The notes: generated by a model not told the origin, from the letters alone. A DNA stretch of 64,000 bases from Telopea speciosissima (GCF_018873765.1 NC_057922.1:9437563-9501562); one strand, 5' to 3'. Numbered from the stretch's first letter, positions 23,501 to 33,384 are shown. Numbers and translations: made by a program.

Positions 23501-26500
23501 TACGATTAGAGGATTTCATATTATAAACGAAACTCAGATCAGCAAATAAGATTAGAAAATAGAGTATTCCAAGGGAAAGAAGAATAAATTTGACCTTAGA
23601 AATGAGAGGTTCTGGTCTGGGAAGATAGATTTGATAGCAGAGAAGGAGAGAGAAATTGAGAGAAAGGGAAAGAAGCTGTTGAGGCTCAGTTGATCAGCAC
23701 CAAGAAACCACACAATTTTCCAAAAGGGAGAAAAAGTACTGGTATTTGAAAGTCGGCCATATGTATCAAGCGACAGGGACAGTTCTGCCACTGTTAGATT
23801 GTCAATCTGTTTGTGGTAGCTTGTCCCCTTTATCCTTATCCCTTTTCCTTGATCTGAACTAGAGCAGCATGTCTGTAGTTCAGTCCATACTGATCCCATG
23901 ATCGATCGATTGACTGGAGTGAAAGTCCTCTCCTCTTTAAAAGTCTTTCACTCACTGAAGGCCTATGGGGCAAAGAGATATTACTTCCACTGCTACTGCT
24001 TCTATGCCTACTGACTGCTACCCGTCCAGATGAGACCTATATCATTGATGTCGGTGAATCCAGGTCGTCAATGTACTGTCTTCATTTCCATCTACTCAAA
24101 TCTATTCCATTCTTCAATAAAATCATGAGAAGGTTACAAGTGCTTGAATAGACAAAACTTGGTTGATTTCCTTCTTACTCCACAAATCTTGGATGTAAAG
24201 AAGCCGATCATTGCTGATTTTAATAGTGAGATGAGTTGTATTATCGTAACATTAAGGCAACGATCGTGGATGTTGATCCAGTGGTGGAGATTTGTTCTCA
24301 TCATAAGACTCGAGGAGGAGCGGTTTCTAACAAGGAGGGAATAATTCAGAATTGGTTTGATTTGGTTTGGTCCATATCTGAACCTTTTTCTGGTTCAAAC
24401 AAGGTTCAGTCAATTGGGTCACTTCCAGTGACCATGCTCAATGAACCAGCATTATTGATTCAAGTGGTGGATTAAGTTTAGTAGTTTAATTTGATTACTT
24501 TTATATTTATTGGGTGGCAGGAATATAGGGATTACATAAACTCAGTCCAGATTGGTTCGTTTTATTTATTTATTACAACAACTCAGCCTTATCCCAACTA
24601 AATAGGTTGGCTACATGGATCCCAGAAGAAACAGAAATGATAATATAAAATAAAGGGAAGCACACACAACAATGAAACAAACTCTAGGGCATCGACCCAA
24701 CTTAGCTACGAACCGCATCATAACCCCTCAACATTGAACCCCAGACCTTGAGTAAGGAGTGTTTTATTTATTTATTAAAGAGTTTCAATTAAGTAATTAT
24801 TTTCTATGAGATGGAGGGTAGATAAGAGTCGGATAAAGTTAGTTTCTGAGTGATGCAGATTCATCATCAAATAGGGCTTGTTTCATTGGGAATAAGTGTA
24901 GGGTTGGGATATATATATGTTGGGCCTTTGATCCCACGGGTTTCTAATGTAATAGGCCACTTTTATGGACCTAAAATATGGGTATATAGGTTGCATACGG
25001 GATTAGCCCAATACTTAGTTTATTTTTATGTTTTTTAATTGAACCGGTTCAAATTGGTTGCATCCAATTGGTTCAATTTAAGTGATCATGTGACTTGGTT
25101 AAGTGATCATGTGACAACTTAAGTGGTCATGTGATGTAAGTTGGGCTGGATTAGGACTCTATAAGTCCAGCCATGTTTTGAGTCTATTTCTTTTAGTATT
25201 TTAGTTTCCTAGTTGGTTTAAGTTACCTAATAGCTTAGGGATAAGGTTAGGCCATTCCTTTTTAGTGTCTAAGTCTATTTTTGAGTCTTCTATATAAGTT
25301 TGTAAGGGAGGCCAGCATTATATACGAATTTGATTAATAAAAATTAGCTCTATGCTTGCTGCCTTTGCTCCATCGTGAGTGTGCCTTGTGAGTAATATCA
25401 AGGTTGAAGGGATTGGTGGACTCCGATCGACTTCTTGCATCTTGTAGATCGGGAGGTCTTTCTTCTTATTCAATCGAGCTTCTTCAAGCTACTGCTGCTG
25501 CCTTTGAAGGAGATCAAACTAGTAAGTAATCTTAGTTTCTTACATATATCCTTCCCCTCTTCATCCTCTAACCTAATCCACACCCCCCTCCATCCATCAA
25601 ACCCTACTTTCCATTAAACCTGCAACTCCTACCTCAACTAGGACTCCCTCATAACTACAGATCTGGCCATCAATTTCGAACCATACTTCCAGCCTATATT
25701 CTCCGCACCTCTCCCTACACTCGACCTTAAACACAGCACTTAGTCTCCACTACAACCCCTCCATTCCCCCACTCCATTAAACCTAAAATCTGCAACTCAA
25801 TTCTGTCCATAATTGCAGAATTTTAAAACCTTCCCAAATCCTATTATTTTTATACCATATTGACCCCCTAAACCTGCCCATTAATACCCTATAAACCCCT
25901 TTCCCAATATCCAACCCAAACCCTAGGAATTGACCTAAATCCTAGTGCTGTCCATTCGAACCAGCAGCCCCTTTTGTTGTTTGGCTCCTAGTAGGTCTCC
26001 TACCTAACTAGGACTACATTAAGGGGTATCAGAGCTATGGCGGAGGGAAGCTCCAACCAAGCCTTGAAAGACCCACCTCCCTTCGTTTTCAAGACCCAAG
26101 TTCGTCTACCCAATGGGAGCACAGCCATCTTAGTTGTTGATGAGAGGAGACGTAACAACATTATTTCACAATCCGTGGTGGATATGTTGTCCCAATCAGG
26201 AGAGATTTGCATCGAGCCTACAGGTAAAGTCTGTGTTGAATTTAGGTGTTCTTCATATCATGATGGTGCTTGGTGTAAGACGGTACCATCTCCAAGGAGC
26301 TTTATTGTAGTAGGTTGCAATTGGTTGGACGAGCGACAAGGTTGGATTGAACCGGAAAACAACTTGTGTGTCCTACCTGATCGACAGCGTCTATACCATT
26401 TGTTTAGTCTAAAATGATTACAACCAAAGGTGACCACATCGACTGTACAGCCATAAGGACTATCGAACATGTCAACTCAAATGCAAGTGACATCGATTGT

Positions 26501-28343
26501 GTTTGAAGTTTCACCTATGGCAGATGCACCAACAAAAGATTCTACTAAAGCGGTTTGTGTTGAAGAGATTCAAGAACCTATAGCTAAAGAAATTCAAGAA
26601 GATCAAGCTGCACCAGTAGTTGAGATCATGGTTGAGAAGCTCGGCCATCAAATTGATGTGGAGGTCCAACACACAATGGTAGAAGAAACTACTGAAGAGG
26701 GCAAAGTAGACAAGGCTGAGGACATGGAAGATGAAGTGGTGATTGACAACACTCCACAAGATATCATCGACATCCAAGATGTTGTTCTTGAAGAGGTCGA
26801 GCACATAGAGTTTGTTATGCCACTATGGTTCTTTGAAGAGAACGCTCCACGCATTGAAGACTTTATCCCTAATGTTCCCGCTTCATCGAAATTCTGTTTG
26901 TGGATGGTCAAAGCTGCTGATCACATGTTGATTCCCTCTCATCATTACAAAATTCGAGGACGAATTTTTTCAAGTTGGGGAGAGTTGATGCAGATTCATC
27001 ATCAAATAGGGCTTGTTTCATTGGGAATAAGTGTAGGGTTGGGATATATATATGTTGGGCCTTTGATCCCATGGGTTTCTAATGTAATAGGCCACTTTTA
27101 TGGGCCTAAAATATGGGTATATAGGTTGCATACGGGATTAGCCCAATACTTAGTTTATTTTTATGTTTTTTAATTGAACCGGTTCAAATTGGTTGCATCC
27201 AATTGGTTCAATTTAAGTGATCATGTGACTTGGTTAAGTGATCATGTGACAACTTAAGTGGTCATGTGATGTAAGTTGGGCTGGATTAGGGCTCTATAAG
27301 TCCAGCCATGATTTGAGTCTATTTCTTTTAGTATTTTAGTTTCCTAGTTGGTTTAAGTTACCTAATAGCTTAGGGATAAGGTTAGGCCATTCCTTTTTAG
27401 TGTCTAAGTCTATTTTTGAGTCTTCTATATAAGTTTGTAAGGGAGGCCAGCATTATATACGAATTTGATTAATAAAAATTAGCTTTATGCTTGCTGCCTT
27501 TGCTCCATCGTGAGTGTGCCTTGTGAGTAATATCAAAGTTGAAGGGATTGGTGGACTCCGATCGACTCCTTGCATCTTGTAGATCGGGAGGTCTTTCGTC
27601 TTATTCAATCGAGCTTCTTCAAGCAGCACATCTTGTAGATCGGGAGGTCTTTCGTCTTATTCAATCGAGCTTCTTCAAGCTGCTGCTGCTGCTGCTGCCT
27701 TTGAAGGAGATCAAACTAGTAAGTAATCTTAGTTTCTTACATATATCCTTCCCCTCTTCATCCTCTAACCTAATCCACACCCCCCTCCATCCATCAAACC
27801 CTACTTTCCATTAAACCTGCAACTCCTACCTCAACTAGGACTCCCTCATAACTACAGATCTGGCCATCAATTTCGAACCATACTTCCAGCCTATATTCTC
27901 CGCACCTCTCCCTACACTCGACCTTAAACACAGCCCTTAGTCTCCACTACAACCCCTCCATTCCCCCACTCCATTAAACCTAAAATCTGCAACTCAATTC
28001 TGTCCAGAATTGCAGAATTTTAAAACCTTCCCAAATCCTATTATTTTTGTACCATATTGACCCCCTAGACCTGCCCATTAATACCCTATAAACCCCTTTC
28101 CCAATATCCAACCCAAACCCTAGGAATTGACCTAAATCCTAGTGCTGTCCATTCGAACCAGCAGCCCCTTTTGTTGTTTGATCTTGTTGTTTGGATCCTA
28201 GTAGGTCTCCTACCTAACTAGGACTACATTACTGAGTTAGTCGGGACTCCTCCAAAGCACCTGCTATGGCAGGATTTCCTTCTCTGTTAAGATGTTTTTT
28301 ATTAACTTATTATTTTACTAAGTTAGGACACTTACAGCGTAGC

Positions 28344-28396
<53 letters not shown>

Positions 28397-31300
28397 CAGC
28401 CTCTCTGCGAAAGCAGGGGTAAGGCTGCGTACATTATGACCCTCCCCAGGCCTCGCAATGGCGGGAGCCTCGTGCACTGGGTACGCCCTTTTTTTCACAT
28501 TCTTCTACCCACCACAAGCAGAACTACCGTTTTGATTTACATCTGATCACAATTACAATGAAACACATTAAAATAAAAATCCCACCCAATTGACTCCAAT
28601 CAAATTGAATTTCTAATATTTAAGTCCCACCACAGCCTGACACCATGTCAGTAAACTGCCATAACTTTACAAAAATAGCTAGGAATCACAAAATCATTGT
28701 CCCATTTGAGAGGTAACTCAATAAGATTTGAAAAGGCATCAAAATCAAGCCACATAGATGAGTACATCATATAATGACTCAACTCAAAAAGAAAACAGCC
28801 ATTTTGTCCCAGGCATGCATGAATTCCTTTGAATTAAACATGGACTTTTGAAGAACACCATTATTTGGTGCCAGAGATGATTCATAATAAAATTCTTTTG
28901 AATTGGTAGAGCATCAGTCAATCTACACTATTTTCTCATCAAAGTTCTTGCCTAACAACAAAAGTAACTAGCTGCTCATTTTAAGGGGTCTGGATGTATT
29001 TAGTGGTAAAATGTTATGCAACAATGAAGCTGTACCTAGGCGGCATCCACAATGTTGGAAGATGGGGCTTTTGACTCAAACTTAGAAATTCTAACCATAT
29101 TTTACAGTTCATTTCTTCCTCTAGAAGGTGACAATGCTGCATTATAGAAATTCTTTACGAACCCACATTAGACAACTTTTTTTTGGAACCGGGATCCTTG
29201 AAGAAGACCACAGATACCCATCAAATTTGGAATCTTCCTCCATTAGAATCACAAATAAATCTAAATGTGCAGCTTTGACACAAATATTTGCAAAATGTGG
29301 TAAACTAGTTGAAAATTCTAAACAGCCTATACTCTTTTCTATGCAAACACGACACCAACAATGAGAAAGTTTCATGATGAGTGTGAACACAACAAGAAAT
29401 CAGGACTAGATGATAAATGACATGGTTTCATCAGGTTGCCTTTGTCATTCAAATAATTGCACTATCTGCACAGAGAGTGACACATTCCTACCCACAATCT
29501 ACATATAGGGGTTAGCATAAAATGAATAGCAAAAAATTATAGCATTTTTTAAATCCAAACCAAATAATGGCTTCATCAAATGTGACAGTACAAAATGATT
29601 TTAAGAGGAATGCAAAAAATTTATAGCTGCTCAAGATCCATCGCATGTAAGCAAATTTCAAACAATAACCATCAGATCATTAAGATGTGAAAGGAAGAAA
29701 ACATACTTTGCACCAAGTGAATCCATTGTGCAGATGAAAGGCTTGTCATCGTCTCCCAATCCAGCAATCACAGGTTGGACGAAATATGGCCCAAATCTAT
29801 AACAAGAACCACATGCATGTCTTTAGCGGCGTTATCTTTATTGTTTCAGATTGCAACACATAAAATAAAAATTTAGGATAGGCGACAGTGAAATTTTATT
29901 GCTAAGGAAACCAAATAATACAAACTACAGCATAGACTGAAGGCCACAAGAAACAGTCTAAACTATTAGGTATCCTCCGGGATATATAAAATCCCAAATA
30001 ACCCCATCCCTAGCCAACTTGTCTGCTAAGGAGTTGGCTGAACTTCATCACCAAGAAAAAGAGAACCCTCCTTACACCACACGATAACAATGATTTGACA
30101 AAAGGAAATATTGCAAACATTCACTAAGCATGGCTGAAGCATACTTTATACAATTTTGAGGCCAAAATAATCAAGCAACTCATCCAATGATGGGAAAAAG
30201 AAGCCTATGCAAAAGGAAAATGCCATACTATAGTGTCAACAATTATCCTGGAATGTGACACATGTCAGGCAACTCATCAACATTCAAAGCTCAAAACTTA
30301 TCAAATATCTTGGTTTCAACTATAATTCAAAATTAGATCACAGATTCACAAATCAGATGCCTAGTATGTAAATATAAATGAGTGGAGAATCCTATGTAAC
30401 AATGACAAATGTATTTTCATTTACTAGCCATACCCACATGGGTCAGAAACTGAAAGCATATCCACTTCACCGGACAATCCATTTTTCCTCTAATTAAAAA
30501 AAAATGAAAGAGAGTGCATGCATGCTCATACAAAGAAAATATATATGTAACAGCATGAAGAGGAAACATAAATATATTTCCACCCTTGTAACTGCCTACC
30601 AGAAGAATGTACATTTTATACAAATATACATATGTTTCCAGATGTCAATTTATCAGGCCCTTTTTTTTCGACACTAACGTTGATGTCCAAGATATTGTTC
30701 AGTGGTACCAAAAATATGCTATTCACATGTACCATGTAGAAGGCATCCATATTTTTTAAACAACAGATACTCTTCTTTGGGCTGATCTTTCCATTAAGCC
30801 ACACTTGATAGCAACATATATTATCAGAGACTATTTATTCAAAGAAAAATAACAAAAACACATTGAGTCATCCTACAAATCTAAACAACATAATGACCTA
30901 GCCAAAGGTGGCATCAGCTCAACCCTCCTAAGTATATGAAATATCTTGAATTGAACCAAGCAGATAACACCAACAACTGAACAGTAAAAAGTAATAGTGA
31001 TTCCTTTGAAACCTTGGTTACAGGGAATCAACAACTTCACAAGGGGATGCTGAAGCAAAAAATTTAACAAATCAGGAGACATATTAGGTTATGAAAATGC
31101 ATGCAAGCAACGTGTCCATGTTACGTAACTGCTTTAAATGCTTCAGTTCTGGCTTCTAGCAGGAAAATTAGCCAAAGAGTTTATCAAACATGTCTAAGCA
31201 GCCACAGTTAAAATTTTCCAATCAGGTTTAAAGTTTGTTGGACATTCCGACAGCTCAGTAATCCATCCTATAAAATTGCCCTTAAAATGGGAGATGAATT

Positions 31301-32043
31301 GTCCACAACAAAAATGAGCAACAGCAATGTTTCCTACTAAGTCAAAGCGAGCTGAATCCGATTCCCCAAGACTGAATTTTTTGAGTTTGGACTAAAAGCC
31401 ATTTACAAACAGCAGACATCAACAACAGCACACAAGATTTTAGCGATTAAAACTTAGCCCAATAAAACTCTTCACTGTAGAACATCATTTTCATTGTTAG
31501 AACCAACCTTTTCTCATATAGAATAGCAGAAACAAGACTGGAAAAAGTCTCCGGCTTCATATCCCTCTCTTCTCTGAGATGATATAGTTTGTGACGGAAG
31601 ACAAGTCGCTGATACCTTTGAAATTGAAATGAAGATTGTAATGAAAACAATTAGAAAATTTTTCTTTCAAGATGAAACAAAAATAAAAACTCAAAGCAAA
31701 GCGAAGCAGTGACTCCTACAGAGTTTGGGCATCTGTGGCAAGCCCAGCGAGTCCGATATAAAGTTTTTCGTGAATCTTGTAAATCCTGGGGAAATCGGTT
31801 GCAATGGTCTGAAGCTGCACACCTAGTCGCCGATCACTGGCAATAGCAAAGCAATTCTTTCCTACCATTGCTACAAGCGCACTGCCATTATATTCAAAAA
31901 TCTGCGCAAAAAAGAGAGAAAAGAGATCAGTTAAAAGTCTGGATTGAGTTGCCCTAGCGAACTCGAGAAGACTGTAGCTGGTCTGAGACAAATAAGGGTT
32001 TCAAAGAAGAAAGATCCACTCAAAAGAGAAATCTTACCGACAT
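17565..32043 (-). CDS. PBC1: 20S proteasome subunit beta type-3 (seven exons, 14.5 kb)
   Basis: I assembled seven minus-strand exons: 32038-32043, 31720-31901, 31508-31615, 29707-29796, 20255-20339, 18203-18297 and 17565-17613. All junctions are GT-AG and the sum is 615 bp, giving 204 aa, the usual plant length. The protein starts [20 protein letters not shown], passes [60 protein letters not shown] and GWGGHVFVV, and ends GRMD. Beta-3 is a non-catalytic subunit of the core-particle beta ring (no N-terminal active Thr), acting in cytosol and nucleus in ubiquitin-dependent protein turnover. The first exon encodes only Met-Ser, so the ATG at 32043 depends on splicing a 136-bp intron. Intron 4 (20340-29706) is 9.4 kb and filled with transposons; introns 3 and 5 exceed 1.7 kb. 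No stops or frameshifts are seen, so I expect it to be functional. Confidence 0.96.
21796..22201. mobile_element. hAT-like MITE, 406 bp, 8-bp target duplication
   Basis: The element starts CATAGTTGTCACGGCGTCATGG and ends with GACGCCATGACAACTATG, an inverted repeat. GTATAATT flanks both sides (21788-21795 and 22202-22209). The middle (about 21985-22130) is a purine-rich array of AAATCGAAGAGGGAAAGAAG-like units. It lies in PBC1 intron 4. The 8-bp duplication supports hAT. Two shorter relatives are at 22832 and 51862. Confidence 0.85.
22832..22935. mobile_element. hAT-like MITE, 104 bp, same family
   Basis: It starts CATAGTTGTCAAGGC and ends CGTGACAACTATG. The flanks are GATACGAG (22824-22831) and GATATGAG (22936-22943), an 8-bp duplication with one mismatch. 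The interior carries GGCGCC, GTCGCCTAG and related motifs but not the purine array of the 406-bp copy. Confidence 0.85.
23164..23461 (-). mobile_element. RTE-type LINE, 3' fragment
   Basis: On the plus strand it reads CAGCCTCATCCCAACTAAATGG then CTCGGCTACATGAATCC and continues with CTATGCATGTCTTTCCTCACC, CTTCTCCTAG and AACGACTTTCTCGCAGC. This is the antisense of the RTE reverse-transcriptase C-terminus; the same stretch at 37838-38160 still encodes WHAHVQRR...APVRRSD. It is broken by stops and by the GCACAT expansion. Confidence 0.8.
23384..23421. repeat. (GCACAT)6 hexanucleotide microsatellite in the LINE fragment
   Basis: Six perfect GCACAT units sit where the sister LINE copy at 38061-38072 has a single GGGCATGCCACC-type stretch. 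On the LINE's coding strand this would be a His-Val dipeptide array, so the microsatellite probably grew from the His-Val codons already in the element. Confidence 0.9.
24577..24625 (-). mobile_element. RTE LINE 3' end scrap
   Basis: ACAACAACTCAGCCTTATCC then CAACTAAATAGG and TTGGCTACATGGATCC match the (ACA)n-tailed end of the RTE copies at 23164 and 37838. Only the terminal 50 bp are present. Confidence 0.7.
24851..26021 (+). repeat. 5' LTR of the 3.4-kb element
   Basis: 1171 bp. It contains TATATATATGTTGGGCC near 24911, a CTATATAAG TATA-like box near 25289 and AATAAAAATTAGC near 25337, a probable polyadenylation signal. It ends CTACATTA directly before the primer-binding site. Confidence 0.9.
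26024..26035 (+). other. Primer-binding site, initiator-Met tRNA type
   Basis: GGGTATCAGAGC matches the canonical TGGTATCAGAGC complement of tRNA-iMet except at the first base. It lies 2 nt inside the 5' LTR, and the first ORF starts at ATG 26037 immediately after it. Confidence 0.85.
26037..26417 (+). CDS. Element ORF1, retropepsin-like but lacking the catalytic triplet
   Basis: 126 aa, starting [19 protein letters not shown] right after the primer-binding site. The segment [20 protein letters not shown] (about residues 29-48) has the pattern of a retrotransposon aspartic protease active-site strand, such as VIMDSGSCVNVVSQ in the gypsy element here, but shows VDERRR where Asp-Ser/Thr-Gly belongs. 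A later [16 protein letters not shown] (about residues 90-105) resembles the DVLLGGPWL strand of the same fold. The protein looks like a protease-derived domain that has lost cleavage activity and perhaps kept a binding or structural role. This is pattern comparison by eye; no search was run. A chance resemblance or an unrelated gag-like protein remains possible. Confidence 0.5.
   Translation: MAEGSSNQALKDPPPFVFKTQVRLPNGSTAILVVDERRRNNIISQSVVDMLSQSGEICIEPTGKVCVEFRCSSYHDGAWCKTVPSPRSFIVVGCNWLDERQGWIEPENNLCVLPDRQRLYHLFSLK
26469..27173 (+). CDS. Element ORF2, acidic protein of unknown function
   Basis: The frame opens at ATG 26469 and runs through a strongly acidic region ([40 protein letters not shown]), then [20 protein letters not shown]. 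It ends near [15 protein letters not shown], a string resembling the last residues of plant gypsy polyproteins beside the polypurine tract. The final part of the reading frame (from 26986) lies inside the 3' LTR. No catalytic motif is visible and I do not recognise the family. It could be a decayed gag or pol C-terminus or a captured gene. Confidence 0.45.
   Translation: MSTQMQVTSIVFEVSPMADAPTKDSTKAVCVEEIQEPIAKEIQEDQAAPVVEIMVEKLGHQIDVEVQHTMVEETTEEGKVDKAEDMEDEVVIDNTPQDIIDIQDVVLEEVEHIEFVMPLWFFEENAPRIEDFIPNVPASSKFCLWMVKAADHMLIPSHHYKIRGRIFSSWGELMQIHHQIGLVSLGISVGLGYIYVGPLIPWVSNVIGHFYGPKIWVYRLHTGLAQYLVYFYVF
26971..26985 (+). other. Polypurine tract of the 3.4-kb element
   Basis: CAAGTTGGGGAGAGT directly precedes the 3' LTR start TGATGCAG, the expected place for plus-strand priming. 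Confidence 0.75.
26986..28231 (+). repeat. 3' LTR of the 3.4-kb element
   Basis: 1246 bp, longer than the left LTR mainly because a block of about 55 bp (CATCTTGTAGATCGGGAGGT then CTTTCGTCTTATTC and so on) is repeated in tandem at about 27571-27680, together with extra GCTGCT units. It ends CTACATTA followed by the target duplication. Confidence 0.9.
28346..28398. repeat. (CT)n(AC)n compound microsatellite
   Basis: A run of CT dinucleotides passes directly into a run of AC dinucleotides, immediately 5' of a truncated SINE. Confidence 0.95.
28399..28490 (+). mobile_element. Au-like SINE, 5'-truncated
   Basis: From CAGCCTCTCTGCGAAAGCAG through GGGTAAGGCTGCGTACATTA and TGGCGGGAGCCTCGTGCACT to GGGTACGCCC and a short T-run, it matches the 3' two-thirds of the full-length SINE at 35480 (read on its minus strand). 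The tRNA-like head with boxes A and B is missing, replaced by the microsatellite. Confidence 0.85.
29875..30058 (-). mobile_element. L1-type LINE fragment, end of RNase H domain
   Basis: On the minus strand the reading frame gives [18 protein letters not shown], the conserved C-terminal motif of plant L1 RNase H, followed by a short AT-rich 3' end. It lies in PBC1 intron 3, in the same direction as the gene. It is 5'-truncated. Confidence 0.65.
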
Positions 32044-32310
32044 TGGGGGACAATAGAAAGATCAAAGGTGAGTAGATGAGACTTAGAGATTAATCTCTGA
32101 AGGGAGAGCAGAAGAAACGCAGGGAGCAGTCTCAGATGAATCTTGGTTACTCTCTGCAATGTTTTTCTGTTTTTTTGTTTGAAGAAGCAAGGTGTCTTGG
32201 GCACAAAGCCAAATGCGGGTCATTGCGGTCGGACCAACCACAAAAACACAGCGGGTGCGGGTGGTGCAAAGCGCAACTGAAATCAAGGGTAAGAGATCGT
32301 TAGTGTCTAG
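32044..32310 (-). promoter_or_regulatory. PBC1 5' UTR and promoter
   Basis: About 270 bp separate the Met codon from a LINE fragment upstream. The strand carries GA/CT-rich and T-rich runs. No clear TATA box or proteasome-specific element was identified. Confidence 0.4.
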
Positions 32311-32930
32311 GTGACTTATGTTGACATGTGTGTGGTTGAATCGCTCTCGGCCCTTGTTCCCCTTGGCTTATCTGTCACCCCCTCCACCCCCCATCCCTCT
32401 CCTGAATCATTAGTATGGGTTTTTCACATCTTTACTGATGCCTCCCTATCCAACAGGCCTAGGGCAATGGGTATGGGGGCAGTTATCACCACTGATCTTG
32501 GGCGTCTATACATGGTGTCTACTGAGCACGACTTCCCCAGCTCAGCTATTATTGGGGAAGCTAGGGCAATCCGTCTAAGGTTGCATGCGGCTGCGAATGA
32601 TGGGCTTCGTTGAGTTATCCTCCACTCCGACTATCAAGTCCTTGCGAAGTGTCTACTGGACCCCTTGCTCGCCCCTCCTGTTAAAGCCTCCAGCATTATG
32701 ATGGATTTAAGGTTTCTTTCTTCACGCTTTGAGTCTATCTCTTTCTCTTTTGTAGGTAGAGATGACAATGTTTGTGCCCACAATATCTCTAAGTGGGCAT
32801 TGTGCTACCCTTATTTGGGTTTGTGGAAATCTTCATTTCCAGAGGATCTCCTCAATATTGTATCTTCCCTTTTGCCCTTCGGGCCCTAATTTATCGCCCT
32901 GCTTGCGGGGTTTTTAGTGCCAAAAAAAAA
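32311..32930 (+). mobile_element. L1-type LINE, 5'-truncated, RNase H end with poly-A
   Basis: The plus-strand frame encodes an RNase H domain: WVFHIFTDASLSN (first Asp), GAVITTDLGRLY, IIGEARAIRLRL (Glu), ILHSDYQVLAKC (Asp) and GRDDNVCAHNISKWA. One TGA at 32612-32614 interrupts it where CGA (Arg) is expected. It ends CTTGCGGGGTTTTTAGTGCC followed by A9TAAAA, a retroposed 3' tail. The element abuts the PBC1 promoter, head to head with the gene. Confidence 0.85.
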
Positions 32931-33090
32931 TAAAATATGAAAACCAATGAGATCGCAAATAAGGGCATCAACATAATAAGAGTTGATAAAAAAAAGTGGT
33001 GCGACCCATTTTTCTCTCTCCTCATTAATTTCTACGATTTTGTGATTGGGTCCCTACATTTGCTTTGAATTAGTATTTGGACGACAGAGG

Positions 33091-33384
33091 AAACCTCTCC
33101 CTTAAATTATATATGAGTCATTTGGACAAGTTATCCTTTACCCATATATTGAGCAGCTAGCAATGGGATTTTTATCCGCTCCAATACTAGACGCACTGCT
33201 GTGCGCATCGTGCGACACAACAGTGGCCATGTGTGCACAATGGGGCTCGCTGTGCACACATGTGCGCTGCTGCACCGCATGATGGCACAGCAGCAGATAA
33301 AAATTCCTAGCAATGGGCTTAAATTACATATGAGTCATTTGGACAAGTTACACTTTACCCATATATTGAGCAGCTAGCAATGGG
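33091..33384. repeat. 68-bp tandem duplication split by a MITE
   Basis: CTTAAATTA(T/C)ATATGAGTCA through GAGCAGCTAGCAATGGG occurs at about 33099-33164 and again at about 33318-33384. The first copy ends at the insertion point of the MITE described next, so the duplication came before the MITE. Confidence 0.85.
33165..33306. mobile_element. hAT-like MITE, 142 bp, 8-bp target duplication
   Basis: It starts GGGATTTTTATCCGCT and ends AGCAGATAAAAATTC, an inverted repeat. CTAGCAAT flanks both sides (33157-33164 and 33307-33314). The interior is GTGCGC- and TGTGCAC-rich with further dyad symmetry. Confidence 0.75.

Larger units (their letters stand above)
24851..28231 (+). mobile_element. Complete non-autonomous LTR retrotransposon, 3381 bp
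   Basis: Two long direct repeats (24851-26021 and 26986-28231) begin TGATGCAGATTC and end GGACTACATTA. CTGAG flanks both sides (24846-24850 and 28232-28236), the 5-bp target duplication of an LTR element. A primer-binding site and a polypurine tract lie just inside the LTRs. The internal 964 bp has two ORFs but no reverse transcriptase, RNase H or integrase, so it must move by enzymes from another element. It sits antisense in PBC1 intron 4. The LTRs are nearly identical apart from a tandem duplication in the right one, suggesting fairly recent insertion. Confidence 0.93.
20340..29706 (-). other. PBC1 intron 4, transposon-loaded
   Basis: This 9367-bp intron holds, left to right: a C-run near 20478, an AT microsatellite near 21057, two hAT-like MITEs, an RTE LINE fragment with a hexanucleotide repeat, a tiny RTE end at 24577, a complete 3.38-kb LTR element in antisense to the gene, a (CT)n(AC)n tract and a truncated SINE. 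A minus-strand ORF at 23552-23899 starts [13 protein letters not shown] could not assign it. The compound insertion history explains the intron's size. Confidence 0.85.

Noticed and set aside
24144..24475. Overlapping plus-strand ORFs in PBC1 intron 4
   Set aside because: No domain, and the two frames overlap without splice signals; likely chance or very old repeat.
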